Translations under genes and position numbers: made by a program | Shown here: piece after piece, positions 19,214 to 29,752 of the stretch | Position numbering within the stretch: the first letter of the stretch is position 1 | Layout of the letters: the number at the start of each line of letters is the position of its first letter | Notes under the pieces: model-generated | Databases searched by the model: none | The model's input: the letters and a program-made list of their open reading frames with translations, nothing else | What the model was told of the DNA's origin: nothing | NCBI GenBank assembly: GCA_009869945.1 | Contig: WIXG01000487.1 | Coordinates: 1 to 49,153, forward strand | Direction: 5' to 3' | Length of the DNA: 49,153 nt | Source: Mesaphorura yosii | Lineage: Eukaryota > Arthropoda > Collembola > Poduromorpha > Tullbergiidae

Positions 19214-21749
19214 ATGCGCTGCTCCTTCCAAACACGCGCCGGCTCCTATGCGTGGGCCCTGCTGATATTCATTGTGACAACAGGCCCTGTGAATGGCGCC
19301 ATCAGGACACCTCCCAAGGCTGGCGCCAGGGGACAGCCGCCGCCGACCCATGCTCTAGAACTTATCGATCTCTTCCACGTCTCCAACTCGGACGGTTTCA
19401 CCCCAAAATTCAAAGACCCTCCATTGCCACTCGACGATGCTTTTGACCTGAGCCAAATCACGAGACGCATCGGCCCGCAGGACTTCTTTGAAGAAATGAG
19501 CCCACTTCATCGGGAGGCCGTTCAGGAGCTGGAGAAACTGCTCAAGGGTAAGTTAGCCCTAACATTAACCTTAGCGTGAGCGTGATTGTGATTTGGTCCG
19601 CCCTAGCAGGTTTCCATCTCCGCACCGATTTCGCGCAAATCGCACTTGCCCTCCGAGACTATTCCGACCTTAACCCAACCGTCTGGACCCGCGCCGTTCT
19701 GACCACAATTCTGCGGCGACCGGACCGAGCACACTTCCGAATCCCGGCGCTGGTGGAGGTTGAGCCAGACTTTGCCCTGCCCGCTCCGACAATTCGAGAG
19801 CTGCTGACCCGGGCCGAGGCGGACGCTGAAACGGGCACAGGTACAGGAGCACAACCCGCCTGCGTCGTGGTCGACGACCGCACCGGCTCCGACAACGGCG
19901 AAGAAAACCAGCTGTGGTACTTTCGCGAGGATCCGATGGTCAACTCTCACCACTGGTTCTGGCACCTCACGCACCCTTGGGACACGCTCCTTTCTGCAGA
20001 CCGGCATGGAGAGCTCTTCTACGCCACGCACCACTCCATGAGCGCCCGCTACCACGCCGAGCGACTGTCCAACGACTTGTCTCCAATCACCCCTTTCGTG
20101 CTGGACGAAGAAACGCTCATCCCGACGGGCTACAATCCGCACCTGACGGACCTCAACTCGCAGCAGGAGTGGGTCCCCCGCCCCCACAAGCAGCCAATCC
20201 CTCCTTGGGCCATTGCGCGCGGGATAAACGTGACGATGGGTAACATGAAGGCTTGGCACGCGGCGATTGTTGGTGCGATCAAGAACGGCTGCCTCCAGCG
20301 GACGAACGGGAGCCGGGTACACATCCGGACTGCGAGAGGGATTGACGAACTTGCGCTCGCACTCGAAGCGACGATGAACACCGTCAATCCCGAATTGTAC
20401 GGGTGGATTGGCTACCACAACAGCGGGCACTCGTTCATCGGGAATTCCGTCGTACGACCGGGCGAGTCGACGCCGACGTCTCCTCGTGGCGTGATGGCTG
20501 GGACGGTCGGCTCGATGCGGGATCCGATTTTCTACAGGTGGCACGAGCACATGAACCGAATCTACGACCTTCACAAAGCCACACTGGAGCCGTACCAGCG
20601 AGATGAAGGAGAGTTCGCACTAAACTGGCCTGGAGTCAATGTGGAGCGTGTAGAAGTTCAGTTGCTGTCTGGGAGACGCCAACCAGCTGCTGCTGCTGCT
20701 GCAAATAAGCTGACGACATACTTCACGTACACGTCGTATGATTTGACAAACGGTCTTGATTTCAAACGGAACCTCAGCGAGGGGCAAGGAAAGGTCGAAG
20801 TGTGCGTCAAGCACCTTGCTCACGAGGAATTTGAGTACAAAATTCAAATCGTAAGTTGCCAGCGCCCGCTGGAATAGAAATTTTATTTGTACTTGTGCTT
20901 ATTTGGTGCCTTGCATTCTCGATTTCAGAATAATTCGAACCCACCGTCAACGGCCGCAGTACGCATTTATCTTGCCCCACGTTTTGGCCCGGGGCCGGGC
21001 TCGGAGTTGGATCCTTCGGAACTTCGGCATTATCCGATTGAGGAGCAGCATAAACTCTTCTTTCCAATGGATACTTTTACAGTAGATCGTAAGTCCGTTC
21101 GCACTGTCTGTCTACGTACTTAGAGCCCTTCACCTTGCAGATGCTTGTAAATGCAACAATCGGATGGATTTGTCTTTTATTTCCAGTGGTAACCGGACAC
21201 AATTTAATCTCCCGACCCTCCACTGCCTCCACGACAACAATCAGCTTGCGCCAAGGCCTAACGGAGCTGAATCAGGATCAGATTCGGGGGCAAGTATACT
21301 GCGGCTGCGGGTGGCCGGGCTACATGCTGCTGCCGAAGGGCAAGCCTGGACCCGCCGGGATGGTGTTCGACCTCTTTGTCATGGTCACGAAAGAGGATCC
21401 CGAGACGAGAATCCCGAAGCACACTCCGCTGTCGCGAGAAACACGCAGTGGCCGCCACCGCGTCCGTGCTGAATGCCAGGAGGCGTATTTGATGTGTGGG
21501 CGCTACAACGCGCTGTTCCCCGACCCGAAGCCGATGCTCTACCCTTTCGACAGGCCGCCCGACATCGCCACGGCCACGGCTGAAGGCAATAAGTATCTGG
21601 AGGACTTCATGAGCGGCATGGGCAATATGGCTGCGACGCAAATTACGATCACTCATCTGGGAGAGACGGACATTGACGACGTGGTGTTGGCAGCAGTTTT
21701 TAACGAAAGTAAATATGTGCATGGAAACGAATATTTTATGACAATGTAA
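19214..21749 (+). CDS. Hemocyanin/prophenoloxidase family copper protein, secreted
   Basis: Four exons: 19214-19547, 19610-20850, 20929-21088 and 21187-21749, all GT-AG and in phase, 765 residues. A signal peptide (about residues 1-25, 'SYAWALLIFIVTTGPVNG') is followed by the helical N-domain. Copper site A: 'VNSHHWFWHLTHPWD' (residues about 225-234) and the third His in 'ELFYATHHSMSARYHAERLS' (about 252). Copper site B: 'YGWIGYHNSGHSFIG' (His about 381 and 385) and 'MRDPIFYRWHEHMNRI' (His about 423). All six copper ligands are present. The C-terminal domain carries 'VYCGCGWPGYMLLPKG' (about 616-630), the GCGWP motif familiar from prophenoloxidases. These proteins bind O2 between two coppers; phenoloxidases oxidise phenols in immunity and cuticle hardening, hemocyanins carry O2. 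A secreted form favours hemocyanin or a myriapod/crustacean-like layout, while GCGWP favours phenoloxidase. Function is left open. Confidence 0.88.
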
Positions 21750-21990
21750 TGCTGCTGCTTTCACGTGCCCGATATTTTATTATTAAGAAATGAACGTTCG
21801 CTCACAATTAATTAGTACATGTAAGTCCATCCTCGGTTTGGCAATTAGTAAATTGAAGTCGCACGCAACACGAAGCCACAGTCAACACCTCGTCGAACGT
21901 CACGATTGAGAGTCACGCGTCTGCAATGTACACCTCTTCATTCAGCCAGATTTCTCAAGGTTCAGTTTCAAAGAACACGCGAGCACTCGT

Positions 21991-22368
21991 CTAAATAACC
22001 GTGCGTACAGTTTCGTCACCAATTGGACTGCTCAAGTTCAACTTTCAGCTGTATGGAATTGTATTGTGGCCGCCACACCAATGTGTTCCATTCTAACTTA
22101 CCAAGGGTCGTCGGCTCTGATTGACGGATCAATCAAGGCGCCACATGCAGTCACTGTTCGTTTGTCGATTCCAAGCGAAGTGAGCTTTTTGTCGCTCGCT
22201 GCCGCTTCCGGTACCCGATAATGCACACAAGGAACCCGAAATTGATTGGCCGCTGTTAACAAAGTCCTTCCTGGTTCAGATTTAATTGTGGAGACGAAAT
22301 TGTTGGCCTTTTCTTTCTCTGCGTCTGTGCTTTCATCGTTGGCGTAAATGTAGAACCAGCACACGGAT
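21991..22368 (-). CDS. Putative partial gene, unknown function
   Basis: A stop-free minus-strand segment 22368-22102 (267 nt) is bounded by an acceptor (cttggtgcag|atcc) and a strong donor (cttg|gtaagt). It reads 'SVCWFYIYANDESTDAEKEK', 'STIKSEPGRTLLTAANQFRV' and 'ASDKKLTSLGIDKRTVTACG'. A short terminal exon 22027-21991 keeps phase and ends in a TAG. I cannot find a convincing first exon upstream. No family is recognised; the exon model rests only on splice sites and frame. Confidence 0.35.
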
Positions 22369-23078
22369 CTGCACCAAGCAAACGCAGCGGCAGTGTGCCT
22401 AAAAAGGCTCCGGCTGGAGGCACAATCGAGCAGTAAACACAAAATGCAGCAACTAATTGTCTTCGGTAATGACTATCACGGTGAACGACGCGAAAACTAC
22501 GCTGCAGTGTGGAGTCTGAGACAGGGTCAAGGCGGAGGGAAATTCCAGGAAGAAGCAGAAGGGAAGGAGCGGTGGAGGCGGCGGTCACGAGCCCCCGAAC
22601 CTGGTTGGAGCCTGCGAGGTGCCACATGTGCCCGAACCTCTCGAAGGCTCCTCCCGCCCGGCTACAACCACTGCAACAGGGAACCGGTCTCCGAAAACAA
22701 CAGCGAGTCGGTGGCCAACAAAGGAAGCTTCCGAGGAAAGAAGGTCAACTACTCTCGCATCTTTCGCAACAAGTGTCAGCTGGCGAGCGTCGGGGCAGCT
22801 CTTTTTGGCATCGCGGAGGAGACAGAGGCAGAAGCGCGGTGGGGATGGAGATTGGAGAATTAGGCGTTGGGAGGGCACTAGGAGGATTCACAATGCGAAT
22901 TGACGTACAACAAATGCGCATTCCTCTCATTGTCAGCGTCATCAGCCACGTATTTGACATTTGAAAAAAAAATAGAACGCAGGCGCGATAAGCGCGTGGA
23001 ACGATGGAATGTGCAATGTCAAGCTTTGCAAACCCTTTAAATATTAACAAATTGATTAGCTTTATTTAAGGTAGTAAA
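22369..23078. other. No supported gene
   Basis: GC-rich stretch with several long overlapping frames on both strands of low-complexity Arg/Glu/Ala composition. The frames contradict each other and none looks like a real protein. A poly-A run (22965-22972) is near the right end. Confidence 0.45.
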
Positions 23079-24905
23079 TTACAAGATTTCAAGCACGCCG
23101 CAAATGCCCATTTTTTTCGTGATGGCATTTCTGCAGGGCTCCGAGAGCCTTGACCTGGGGACCTTTGTGACGACCGAAATTCGCTGCAGGCGAGAACCTG
23201 GCGTCGCAAATGCATAGTAGCCGGTCACGTCCGTAATCAGTCGTTCCTGTGCAGCAAAAGGCAACACGGGGTACTGCCTTGTGTCAGGCTGCCATTTCAA
23301 CCGGAACTCACACAGATGGCACAAGTCGGTGAGCCCCGGCGTTGATTTTAGGCGCCTAGCTTCCTCCTGGTCCACGCCCACGCCGTCCTTCCCGCCATCG
23401 ACACCCTCGATTCGCTCCCGCAGCCCGTCACAGTGTTCGGCGTCAATTCCGGTCAGGTCAGGATCCAAGCAAATGGCGCCATCTTTGCGTGCCACGACAA
23501 CCGTGACGTCCAGCACTTGCAGCGCGGGCCAGCCGATCAAAACATGTCGCATGCACAGCCGCCTGACGGCAATCTTGAGCCGAACCACTCCCGGAAAGTG
23601 CGTGGCCATGCACTGCACCATTTCCGGGGTGCTTAAATTCCACGGAGTGTTAACTGTAAGTACGGTGATTGGCGAGCCGGCGAGGGTCCACAGGAGGTCG
23701 CAGGGCGGGTCGGTGATCCATTCGGGCGTGTATGTGTAGTCGAGAGGGGCGTAATTTCTTTCGAAGGTCAGCGACTTCAGGTTCGGGAACCCCCTCTCGT
23801 CCACACCGACGTCTGCGTCAAAATGAATATGTTGCGGTTTTCCAGAGTTGGTCGTGAGGGTTTCGAGGGCGGCCATTCGCAGAAGAGTAAGGTTGGGCAC
23901 CTCAAAGGGAGGGATGACAGAGCACTCCACATACGTCATGTCGAGTATCAAGTGTCTCAGGTGCGGCGCCTGCAGAGCGAGAAACTCGCAGGCTTGGGGT
24001 GTCGCCTGCGGGTTGTGCGAGAAGACGGTGACCTTCATTCCGACCTTCGTTAGGAGCCCGTGCCTCGCTGCTCTCTCCCTTGCCTCAGCCCACTCAACCA
24101 GACGCGGTAAGTCGCTGCCATATCGAAACTCAAAGTCAAATTCGGTGAGTAAAGGGTACAACGGCGCCGAGAGATCCAGCATGAACTGAAGCGCGGAGGG
24201 AGTCGACTGGCCGTCCGTTCACAACGCCTGCAGCCGTGTGGCGGCGCGGAGTAGGTCGCGCGTCAGCGTCACGCACAACGACGACGTCTCCGTTTCCTCC
24301 AAAGTCCTCCATGCGTTCCCCATTCTCAGATCGAGTCGCCGGAGCGCCGGCAACTCCTTCCACTCCCACTCGCCATCTTCCATACCCGTGTCAACTTCGA
24401 CGCCATTTCCCTCGTTAGTGTCCAGGGCGCACCACCAGAGCAGCTTAAGCTCCTGCAGCGCAGGCGTGAGGTTGAAGAGAATGCGACGCAGGCCGAAAGC
24501 ACTCATCGCTTTGTTGCCGTGTTCTGAGGGGAGCACGTGGAGTTCCAGCCGAGTCAAATGCGAACCACCCCAAACGGAGAAAAGATCCTGCACGGGGGCG
24601 AGAGAGAACAGCGCCCGAGAAGCGTCGCAGTAACAGTCTTTGCGGGCGAAGATGAAGAGCTTCGTCAGCGGGCTCACGCTCTCGCTCGGGGAAGCGCAAG
24701 TGCGCGTAAGTAAAGTTTCCGCCAGCTGTTCCATCCGACTGGTAATCTGAGCCGAGTCGCCACGCAGTTGGACCCATGGCGCGTCACCGCGACAACGACG
24801 GTCACTGCGTAGCTCGGCGGTGAAGGTGCGGTTCCACAGAGCGCACGTGGAGCGAAGGCGGAGCACGTCGGCTGCCGGCATCGATTTGGCGACCTTTGCC
24901 ATGAC
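23079..24905 (-). CDS. F-box/LRR-type protein with one in-frame TGA
   Basis: A single minus-strand frame runs from an acceptor at 24905/24906 to a TAG at 23079, broken only by a TGA at 24219-24221 (codons before and after are in the same frame). The N-terminus 'MAKVAKSMPAADVLRLRSTC' plus 'ALWNRTF' resembles the second half of an F-box (L-x-LRS-x-C-x-x-W). The rest shows irregular leucine-rich repeats: 'LTRLELHVLPSEHGNKAMSA', 'LPALRRLDLRMGNAWRTLEE', 'APHLRHLILDMTYVECSVIP', 'FPNLKSLTFERNYAPLDYTY', 'WPALQVLDVTVVVARKDGAI'. F-box proteins link substrates to SCF ubiquitin ligases. The N-terminal exon carrying the rest of the F-box is uncertain; an upstream frame 'EHILDEVATLR' near 25030 ends in a stop. 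Either a pseudogene with one nonsense change or an assembly error. Confidence 0.6.
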
Positions 24906-25016
24906 CTGTGAGAATAAGCAACAGGAGCGGTCAGAATTATTATATGGCTTACTGTGTGCTGAAGAAATGGAGAAGCAATTCAATTTGATATCAACGGAGT
25001 GTCGCGACCTCATCAA

Positions 25017-25309
25017 GAATGTGTTCAGTCCATACGCTATTATGGAGTTGTAAAATTTTAAAATATTGAAGTATTATTAGTTACGAGAATATGATTTAGA
25101 ATGAAATAATTCCATTGAACTCTATTCTATTCTTCATGAAGACAGTGATATTATACAATTTATTGATCCGTGTTAATAAAATGAGTACAGTTTAATAATT
25201 GGAAGGCAACCGTCTTCGCAAAGCCGGACTTTTGCCCATCATTGTCCATGATTGCTTAACCAATAAGTCCTCCCTATGAAAAGACTCAAAAATTAGAATG
25301 CTACAAGTG
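25017..25309. other. 3' flank of the takeout-like gene, no gene seen
   Basis: AT-rich. A minus-strand AATAAA (plus 'tttatt' at about 25159) could be the polyadenylation signal of the gene at 25310-26083. Confidence 0.45.
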
Positions 25310-26083
25310 TCAATTGTAAGCCTGTACAGGACATACCCTCAAGAGCCAGTCAATAAAGTCTCGAATTGCAGTCACGAGAGGTTCATGGTAGTCATTTTCC
25401 ATATCCCAGAGCTCTTTCTTGAACATACGGCTTAAGACGGGGTTGATTATGTCACTGACATCAACCAGGCCCTCCAGGACACGTAGATTGGGGAACCTAA
25501 CGTCAAATTCAAATGGGGACAGTGTGTAGTCCAACGTATCGACCTTGAATCCACCCAGGAGGGTCCACTTGAGCTTAGCCACAACGTCCAGCTCCAGATT
25601 AGTGAAAGAAACCGTTGCAGTCGAATCAGATTCACCCGTCAACACAAGCCAGTCACGAGAACCACTTTCTTCCGGTTTGAAGTTGGACAAGATTTGAATA
25701 GAGTAGCCACCCTGTAGCCTGAATGATGGTAACTTGTAATTGGCACGAAGGGAAAGGCGTATAAGATCCACATCAATGTCTGGAACAATGTCACCAATTC
25801 CAAAATGGTAAATGTCGTTCAGACTAGCGTTGATCTGTACTCGTGAGGGTAGGGCTGGTCCATCCAGATCTAAGTTCAACGGTGCAGGTGCCTCGAAGGT
25901 AAGTTTTTCTCCTGCCAGTGCAGCTTGGATATGCTTCTGAAGTTGGCCACCCAAGACTGAGGTCAAGGTTTGGAGGACGGGCTCGAGACCGGCTACGTGA
26001 GGTGGAAGGGGTTGTGGCTGTGGGACGGCGTCAGCCAAAATGGCCAACGTAAAGACGGCGGCGGCTAGAATAATGTTTTTCAT
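25310..26083 (-). CDS. Secreted takeout/JHBP-like lipid-binding protein
   Basis: Intronless, 257 residues, start ATG at 26083. Signal peptide at residues 1-19 (MKNIILAAAVFTLAILADAV) followed by a Pro/Gln stretch (PQPQPLPPHVAGLEP). The body alternates short strands and amphipathic segments: 'LNDIYHFGIGDIVPDIDVDL', 'LSLRANYKLPSFRLQGGYSI', 'TNLELDVVAKLKWTLLGGFK', then 'EGLVDVSDIINPVLSRMFKK' and a terminal helix 'VTAIRDFIDWLL'. This pattern and length match the takeout/juvenile-hormone-binding and mite group-7-allergen type of tubular lipid-binding proteins. The N-terminal cysteine pair of true JHBPs is absent. The C-terminal helix is where these proteins close the lipid tunnel. Ligand unknown. 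A TATA box lies about 85 bp upstream. Confidence 0.6.
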   Translation of the reverse strand: MKNIILAAAVFTLAILADAVPQPQPLPPHVAGLEPVLQTLTSVLGGQLQKHIQAALAGEKLTFEAPAPLNLDLDGPALPSRVQINASLNDIYHFGIGDIVPDIDVDLIRLSLRANYKLPSFRLQGGYSIQILSNFKPEESGSRDWLVLTGESDSTATVSFTNLELDVVAKLKWTLLGGFKVDTLDYTLSPFEFDVRFPNLRVLEGLVDVSDIINPVLSRMFKKELWDMENDYHEPLVTAIRDFIDWLLRVCPVQAYN

Positions 26084-26163
26084 GGTGTGGCTTTAATCTT
26101 GCTTGTCTTACTCTTACGGTGTTTTTGATCAAACTGTTATGCCTTTGCCTCAAGCAGAGCCAA

Positions 26164-26171
26164 CTTTTATA
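26164..26171 (-). promoter_or_regulatory. TATA box of the takeout-like gene
   Basis: The minus strand reads 'acaaatataaaagttgg'. TATAAAAG is about 80 bp upstream of the ATG at 26083, leaving room for a transcription start about 30 bp downstream and a short 5' leader. Confidence 0.55.
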
Positions 26172-27270
26172 TTTGTACACTTCACTGAGTGAAGTCCACT
26201 CTGATACGGTATCATAGTCGTCAACATAAATGATGCCAGTGCCAGGGGAATCGGAAAAAACGTCCACCGTTAGCGAGAAAAAATTGGCACGTGCGATTGA
26301 GCTATTTCGCAATCACGGTAAAAGTACAAGTGCTAATTAATTCCCAAATACACTGGTAAGTGCTTAATTGCACTGTAGAAATATATCAAGAGTTTGAAGA
26401 ACTGAAGTAGGTTGTTATTCAGATGATTCAATTTGTATTGAACCACACAAAAGCCCCGATGAGCATGATAAGAAACCTGGGTGTCCTGTGTCAAGTACTT
26501 CTACAAATCATGAAGGGTTTTTTCTGGGTGTGGTATTAATGATTCGAGCTATGCTTGACTATTGAGTACTTAATTAGCCTGAAATAATGCAAGAAAGACG
26601 CATTCTATTAATTAAGTGTTGAAGGTTGACCGTAAATTCATCTTAAATCGTATGTAAGACTCGAATTCACTAATAGCAGATGGAAAAGTTGAAAACTGAA
26701 GCCCAGCTCAGCAGGCGCGACAAGATACACGCGTGTAAAAGTTTAGCCCAAGAGTGTTTTAATTTTTTGCAAATTCGAATCTGAAAAGAACAAAGAGGAG
26801 AGCGATAACACTTTTCTGGCGATAATTTCTCGTCTCTTGCATTTCAGGTTTCACGTTTTTTTTCAAATAAGCATAAACATAAGGCAACGCATGTCCAAGA
26901 GCTTAAACTGGTCCAGTTTGTTGAGAGGCAGAGATCAACTCTTTAACAGACACGGAGGGACTCACTCAGAGTCTTCGATGGACAACGCAGGCGTTGAGGT
27001 TGAAATCAATTCAACTCGAGCTTGGCTGATAATTCAATTTAATTTTATTGTATTACAATTAAAACCAATCGACACCATCATCAGTCAGTATAATAAAAAG
27101 AATCCTGAATGCTTGAAGCCTCAGGAATGAATATTTGAAACACATAAAGAAAAACGAAAGGGCTTGAATGCCCTTCATTCATGTCCCGCTCCCGCACATC
27201 ACACACACCACTGCCTTGCTCCATTGTGCTGCGGCCGATGTCGCCAAGCAAAGTACGCTTCCTTTTGCTA
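26172..27270. other. Intergenic, no gene seen
   Basis: About 1.1 kb of AT-rich sequence. The plus frame at 26837-27130 is open but of random composition. No splice-supported gene, RNA gene or mobile element was recognised. Confidence 0.5.
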
Positions 27271-27299
27271 TTAAGTTTAGTTTAGCGTCGTGTTTCGGA

Positions 27300-27650
27300 C
27301 GGAGAAGTTTTATGTCATTCTCGGGACTAAAATTGAGCAGTTTTTCGTCGTGCTCTGGACATTTGACCAGTTTTTCGTCGTGCTCAGGACGTTTGACCAG
27401 TTTATCGTCGTGGCCAGGACATTTCATATTAGGTAAGCAGTTTATCGTCTTGCTGAGGATACTTCAAGCATTTTATCGTCATGCTTAGGACTTCTATGTC
27501 TTTACTCAGGATTCGTGAACAGTTTTTCGTCGTGTTCAGGACTGGACCAGTTTAAAGTTAGGACATTAGGTAAGTGTCATGCTGAAGGCAATTTAAGCAG
27601 TTTTATGTCTTGCTGAGGACTTGAGCAATCTTTTGTCTTGCTCAGGTAAG
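27300..27650. repeat. Degenerate tandem repeat of about 30 bp
   Basis: Units of the form 'cagtttttcgtcgtgctcag' plus 'gacgtttgac' recur side by side from about 27335 to 27415 and then, more diverged, to about 27650 ('cagtttatcgtcttgctgag', 'cagtttttcgtcgtgttcag', 'cagttttatgtcttgctgag'). It lies directly upstream of the zinc-ribbon gene and may form its 5' leader or promoter. Confidence 0.75.
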
Positions 27651-28007
27651 ATGGACGGACGCGTCGCACGGAATCGGGGGCGGGATGCCCCGTATTCATC
27701 TGTGAGACATCGCGGTGGGGGAGGTGGTGGCAAGCGTAGAGGTGGTGGCGGTGGAGGAGGAAGTCGAGGCTTCCATTTTTGTGCCAGATGTCGCGCTACG
27801 GTGGTAAATGGTCACCGTTTTTGTGGTTCGTGTGGGCGAGATCAAGGCTGGGGGCCAAGATGCCAAAGATGTGGACGCATCGTTGGCATCAATTGGAATT
27901 TTTGCGAAGCGTGCGGCAACAGCATGCCACCAGGAGACGACTCCCCACCACCGCCCCACCCGCAGCACCGTGCCACCCCGGAGCCCGAGGCCCAATTTTT
28001 TGTTTAA
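27651..28007 (+). CDS. Double zinc-ribbon protein with Gly/Arg-rich N-terminus
   Basis: Single open frame of 118 residues from the ATG at 27651. Residues about 25-45 are Gly/Arg rich ('GGGGGGKRRGGGGGGGSRGF'). Four CxxC pairs follow in regular order: 'FCARC', 'RFCGSCG', 'RCQRCG' and 'NFCEACG', the layout of a double zinc ribbon (two Zn each bound by four cysteines). The tail is Pro/His rich ('DDSPPPPHPQHRATPEPEAQ'). The basic glycine-rich part suggests RNA or DNA binding; this is inference. AATAAA overlaps the stop codon at about 28007. No neighbours of related function. Confidence 0.65.
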   Translation: MDGRVARNRGRDAPYSSVRHRGGGGGGKRRGGGGGGGSRGFHFCARCRATVVNGHRFCGSCGRDQGWGPRCQRCGRIVGINWNFCEACGNSMPPGDDSPPPPHPQHRATPEPEAQFFV

Positions 28008-28011
28008 ATAA

Positions 28012-28490
28012 AAAACCACTGACTCACTGACTGACTCCCTTCTCTTTTCCTGACTCTCCTTCTCTCTCTTTCTTGCTCTTTCGCCTTCCTATCGGACTAT
28101 GACATTAACTTGGACTTAATCTAAATAAAATTCAAAGCGCATTGCATGATTCTGCAACAGAAGTCACTATCGCCGATTCGACTGGGAGTGGCCGGAATAT
28201 ATTACATGGAGCCCGACGCCAAGACTTTCTTTGACTTTCTTCTCACTCTCTGTCCTCGTTGCCTTTCAGTGAACTATCCACGATCATCTTCCCCAGTCCG
28301 TCTATGCTTACCCAGCAGGTGGCCAGATTAACAGAGTAATGCATAGCAGTATTGAAACCTGTCCATGTCGTTTTTGGGGTAAGATGAGAATAGAAGACCA
28401 TAATCTTCAATTCGTTGATAAACGTAAAGGTTAAAACCCATTCTAATCAATGTAACTGTTTAGCATCGTGAGCGAACGTACAAGGTGTAC
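28012..28490. other. No gene seen
   Basis: Downstream flank of the zinc-ribbon gene with a CT-rich stretch (28026-28095). A second AATAAA lies at about 28123. Nothing else is supported. Confidence 0.5.
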
Positions 28491-28497
28491 GCATGCA

Positions 28498-28746
28498 TCA
28501 GCTTGTAAGTGGCCGATCGGGGAATCTCCAATCACAGTATTCGCAGGAGTGGTCGGTCCTTGCTGATGGGTTTGGGGCGTGCACCCTACCGCTACACGAC
28601 TTCACGCTTGGGTCGCGCTTGAACCTGAATCGTCTGTGGCAGTGGGCGCAGGAATGAGGCTTCTGGTCGGTGCACATACGGAATGAGTGCAGTTTCAGGA
28701 GCTGAGCTGATCCGAAGGAGCGCCTGCACGTCTCGCAACTGAAGGG
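28498..28746 (-). pseudogene. C2H2 zinc-finger fragment
   Basis: The minus-strand frame of 82 codons reads 'PFSCETCRRSFGSAQLLKLH' with 'SFRMCTDQKPHSCAHCHRRF' and later 'HSCEYCDWRFPDRPLTS'. CxxC pairs with the F and L spacing and the TxxKPH linker are those of tandem C2H2 fingers. Finger 1 has C in place of the last H, finger 2 lacks both histidines, and finger 3 is cut by a TGA. This is a decayed remnant of a zinc-finger transcription factor gene. Confidence 0.6.
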
Positions 28747-28850
28747 TAATTAACTCAAGAAATGAGGTATTTATTAGCACATTTATGTGCTTATCCAAGT
28801 GCAATGCAATCACAATACACAAGTTTCTTACGAAGTGGAAGATTTTATGG

Positions 28851-29752
28851 CTATTTTTTGAGAAATATTTCCCAATCCGCCCAGAAACGCTCCTTCATTC
28901 GTTCGCAGTACCCGCCAAGATTCTTAAACTCACCTCCCCGCAGTAGCGCCTCGTACTTTGAGCAAGGCAATCCCCAGTAGACTTGAGCCAGCTGTCCGAA
29001 TATCGCACAGTCGTCGACGCATGGTTCATCACCTAGCACGAACTTCTTGCCGCCCAGGAACGCCGACAGCGCCTGCAAGTCGCCTGTGCCGAGACTCTCA
29101 ACGTCCGCTTGCGTATGCCGGCCGATTCCTTGCCAGTAAGACTCGAAGCGAACAATCCAGTGCGCAGCGAACTGAAACAGGAGCGGGTTTGGCCAAATGG
29201 TGGACCCGCCGCCGACTTTTGCGAATTGGGCTCCGTTGTACACGAATCGTTCCAAGTCCCATGCCCAAAAGAAATGCTCCTCGAGCATGATTCGGAAGAC
29301 TTTCGCGAGCGCCAAGTTCTCAGCCGTGTACGTGTCGTCGTACGTTTTGAGGGTCAGTCGTTTGATCAGCATTTGAATGATGAGCTGAGAGTCTGTGAAG
29401 TGTTCTCCGTTGATTGTGATCCACGGCGTCTTTCCTTTCGGGCCAAATGGGTCCGAGCTGTCAAATTCGTAGCGAAGGCCAGCCATGCGAAAAAACGTCT
29501 CCAGCTTGAGGACGAAGGGCGAAATTGTCGGCAGAGTCCGAGCGCGAGGAAGTCCGTGTAAAATTATGACGTCTTTGGGGGTCGAGCTCCATCGCCATCT
29601 GAAATACGCAAACGTCCGTTTCCATGTCAACAGCGCTCTGCGAAAATTATGTTGACTTACAACTTCCGTTGCAACAACCAATTTTGGAAGTATTTCATGG
29701 CAGCGTAAACCGCGACGACGGCTGCGACGATGCCGAAAATCGAAAATGTCAT
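28851..29752 (-). CDS. Failed axon connections (fax) homolog, one intron
   Basis: Exons 29752-29661 and 29598-28851, GT-AG intron of 62 bp, 279 residues. Exon 1 encodes an N-terminal membrane anchor (MTFSIFGIVAAVVAVYAAMK). Then comes a metaxin-like GST N-domain: 'KDVIILHGLPRARTLPTISP', 'FVLKLETFFRMAGLRYEFD', 'GKTPWITINGEHFTDSQLII'. The GST C-domain ends with the family signature 'LGDEPCVDDCAIFGQLAQVY'. Fax proteins are metaxin/GST-fold proteins; Drosophila fax genetically interacts with Abl in axon growth. AATAAA (minus) lies about 80 bp past the stop. A second fax gene lies at 39713-40841 with the first intron at the same place and phase but three further introns. Confidence 0.85.

Noticed and set aside
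19603..20574. Long minus-strand open frame (323 codons) opposite the hemocyanin-family gene
   Set aside because: It is antisense to a gene with all six copper ligands and good splice sites. The frame is open only because of the GC-rich codon use of the real gene.
22393..22964. Two long plus-strand frames of about 150 codons
   Set aside because: Arg/Glu/Gly low-complexity composition, overlapping frames on both strands, no domain, no supporting splice or promoter signals.
24238..24633. Plus-strand 131-codon frame
   Set aside because: Antisense shadow of the F-box/LRR frame; Ser/Arg-rich without a recognisable motif.
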